Positions 62,831-64,000 of a stretch of 64,000 nt of DNA are shown one piece after another; position 1 is the stretch's first letter, and every line of letters begins with the position of its first letter. Made by a program: the position numbers and the translations under genes. Location: the NCBI GenBank assembly GCA_038237225.1, contig JBBRYX010000004.1:181761-245760 (forward strand). Direction: 5' to 3'. The stretch is from DASVUC01 sp038237225. GTDB lineage: Bacteria > Planctomycetota > Phycisphaerae > Tepidisphaerales > Tepidisphaeraceae. The notes under the pieces are model-generated. The model did no database searches. It was not told where the DNA came from and saw nothing but the letters and a program-made list of their open reading frames with translations.

Positions 62831-63858
62831 TCACCTCTCAAACAAAGATGCCGCCACTGCGCCTCGCCGACCGCCGCCTACTCGCGACCACAAATGTGTT
62901 CGCGAGGAATGCGTCCACCCCCGTTCCTCCAACCTCTTATTGAACTCTTTGCGATCAAGCTCCAGACACTTGAGGGCGCGTCGCCGCCATAGCTCAATTA
63001 CAATACGGTTGAAAAGCGCTTCGTTTGTGAACGCTTCGATATCATTCTTCAGACATTCGTCGAACACATCAGAGAGAGTAGACGCGGCATCCATTTCCCG
63101 CGCATCCGCAATCTGCGGGTCAGCCTTCTTCGCCCGTTTCGACTCATAGAACTTAAGGATCATCTCGCCACCGAGGACGCTAACTGAATTCTTCTTCTTG
63201 TGCATTGACCAGATGACATCACCAGTCTGGGTCACTGCCGCCCGTAATTCGCCGCCGCATTGATCAACCGTGTCAAGGATCGTTGAAAAATAGCTTGTGT
63301 CCCAATGCTGGAATACGATCGAAAACCATCGGTCCGGCCGAAGGATACACATACTCGTTGTTAAGCTTCTTGCCAGGCTGTCCTTGTAGTGTGATTCGCT
63401 GTGGTCTTGCTCGTCCCCCACGATTGTCTCCCGGTTCCGCGAATCTTCCGTGACATCGAGCCCAAGCCAGTGGTTCCAAAGGATCGACAAATCCAAATAA
63501 CTGATAAAGGCGCCATACGGAGGATCGGTAAAAATGTAGTCTACACTTTCAGCACCGAGCAACTGGTCAAGTTGTGTTGCATCCTCGCGCATCACGCGGA
63601 AATTTTTGCGGCTGTCGAGTGTTCTCAGACCGCGGGACTGTTTCTCTCGAAAACTTCTTAAATGAAACACTTCGTCTTTCGCAGCCACTACGTTCGCAAA
63701 ACGGCCGCGAAATGTGTCCCATATCGGCAACTGAATGTGCTGCTTCGCAACCGTGTAGCGATAAATGCTGAAGAGGCTGGAACCACCACGACTGGCGGCT
63801 CGACCTTTCGCGGACAGAAATGTTTTGTTCAGCTTCCCGACGGATGCGGACCACGCTA
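62831..63858 (-). pseudogene. 5'-truncated DNA methylase
   Basis: The frame runs from a stop at 62831 up to the IS630-like end at about 63857 without a good start codon. Readable parts: 'NKTFLSAKGRAASRGGSSLFSIYRY', 'LPIWDTFRGRFANVVAAKDE', the methyltransferase motif IV 'YIFTDPPYGAFISYLDLSILWNHWLG', and 'FSIVFQHWD'. This matches the C-terminal third of large DNA N6/N4-methylases of about 900-1000 residues with DPPYG motif; the N-terminal SAM-binding part is missing. So it is a remnant of a restriction or defence system cut by the element to its right. Confidence 0.75.
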
Positions 63859-64000
63859 GTGCTCTGTCACCGTTTCACCTTAGGGTAGCGTTTAGTCACG
63901 ATCAACGGAACAATGGCGTCAACCATGGAGGGTTGTGTCATGCTGAAAAAGTATGTCGTTCGTCTCACGGATGCGGAACAGGCATTGCTCAAACAGGTCG
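63857..64000 (+). mobile_element. left end of an IS630-like element
   Basis: The methylase reading stops to make sense at a TA (63857-63858), the target preferred by IS630/Tc1 elements. The sequence after it (GTGCTCTGTCACCG..) would be the terminal inverted repeat; the other end is outside the window. A transposase-like start follows at 63941. Confidence 0.6.
63941..64000 (+). CDS. start of IS630-family transposase (runs off window)
   Basis: Only 20 codons are visible: MLKKYVVRLTDAEQALLKQV. The pattern 'M..KY.VRLT..E...L' is the usual N-terminus of IS630-family transposases, and its place 84 bp inside a TA-flanked end fits. Confidence 0.6.

Noticed and set aside
63567..63854. 95-codon frame overlapping the methylase remnant
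   Set aside because: The methylase frame through the same bases reads as conserved family sequence, so the other frame is a shadow.

Overview
The window joins most of an integrated phage to a stretch of bacterial chromosome. The bacterium looks like a planctomycete, probably class Phycisphaerae. Reasons: GC-rich DNA, an N-terminal 'LEDRRLFS' sorting-type motif in small exported proteins, a dockerin-like 'GDLNFD..V...DY..LD' C-terminus, a Flp pilin next to a PilZ protein, and a type I plus a type III glutamine synthetase side by side. This placement rests on motifs I recognise, not on a search.

Positions 1 to about 36,950 are a prophage of short-tailed (podovirus-like) type whose left end, with the terminase, lies outside the window. 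Read left to right on the + strand it has small membrane and accessory genes including a GroES-like co-chaperonin; a structured non-coding interval; portal, acidic scaffold and major capsid; two beta-rich head proteins; a probable lysis cluster; beta-helix and other receptor-binding candidates; a sigma-factor-like protein; a connector; a 908-residue virion protein; a Cys-rich polyproline protein paired with an Erv/ALR-like sulfhydryl oxidase; a beta-helix protein with host-type sorting and dockerin motifs; and one 4,211-residue polyvalent protein (methyltransferase, helicase and injection-type domains). Two short genes with good ribosome sites appear to be nested in another frame inside that giant gene. 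The right arm (31.7-36.8 kb) carries a membrane-anchored gene on the minus strand, a zinc metallopeptidase, two divergent XRE repressors around an operator, a histone-H1-like protein, a CsrA homologue, an excisionase-like protein and a tyrosine integrase. The integrase is followed by the 3' part of a tRNA-Arg(UCU) gene, taken as attR.

From 36,950 to 37,538 lies a short interval bounded by two identical 28-bp tRNA-end repeats. It holds a tiny LEDRRLFS protein and a very strong terminator. Beyond it is chromosome: a PIN/RHH toxin-antitoxin pair, glnA, a repeated-domain secreted protein, a type III glutamine synthetase, an NDT/TIR-like protein, YqgE, PilZ and Flp pilin, a degenerate receiver, a TPR-like membrane protein, an RluA pseudouridine synthase, TatA, an STN-like protein, a UvrD helicase, small membrane proteins, a glycosyltransferase, a coiled-coil lipoprotein, Hsp20 and Lon, a STAS protein, DinB and a FliM-like protein. 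The window ends with a DNA methylase whose 5' end is cut off by an IS630-like element running off the right edge.

How the parts may work together: the phage carries its own folding helper (GroES-like), disulfide former (Erv-like), RNA-level regulator (CsrA), chromatin-like protein (H1) and anti-restriction ejection protein. Several of its gene starts lack a Shine-Dalgarno and instead share an AATAAC-N5-ATG element, which suggests an unusual start signal.
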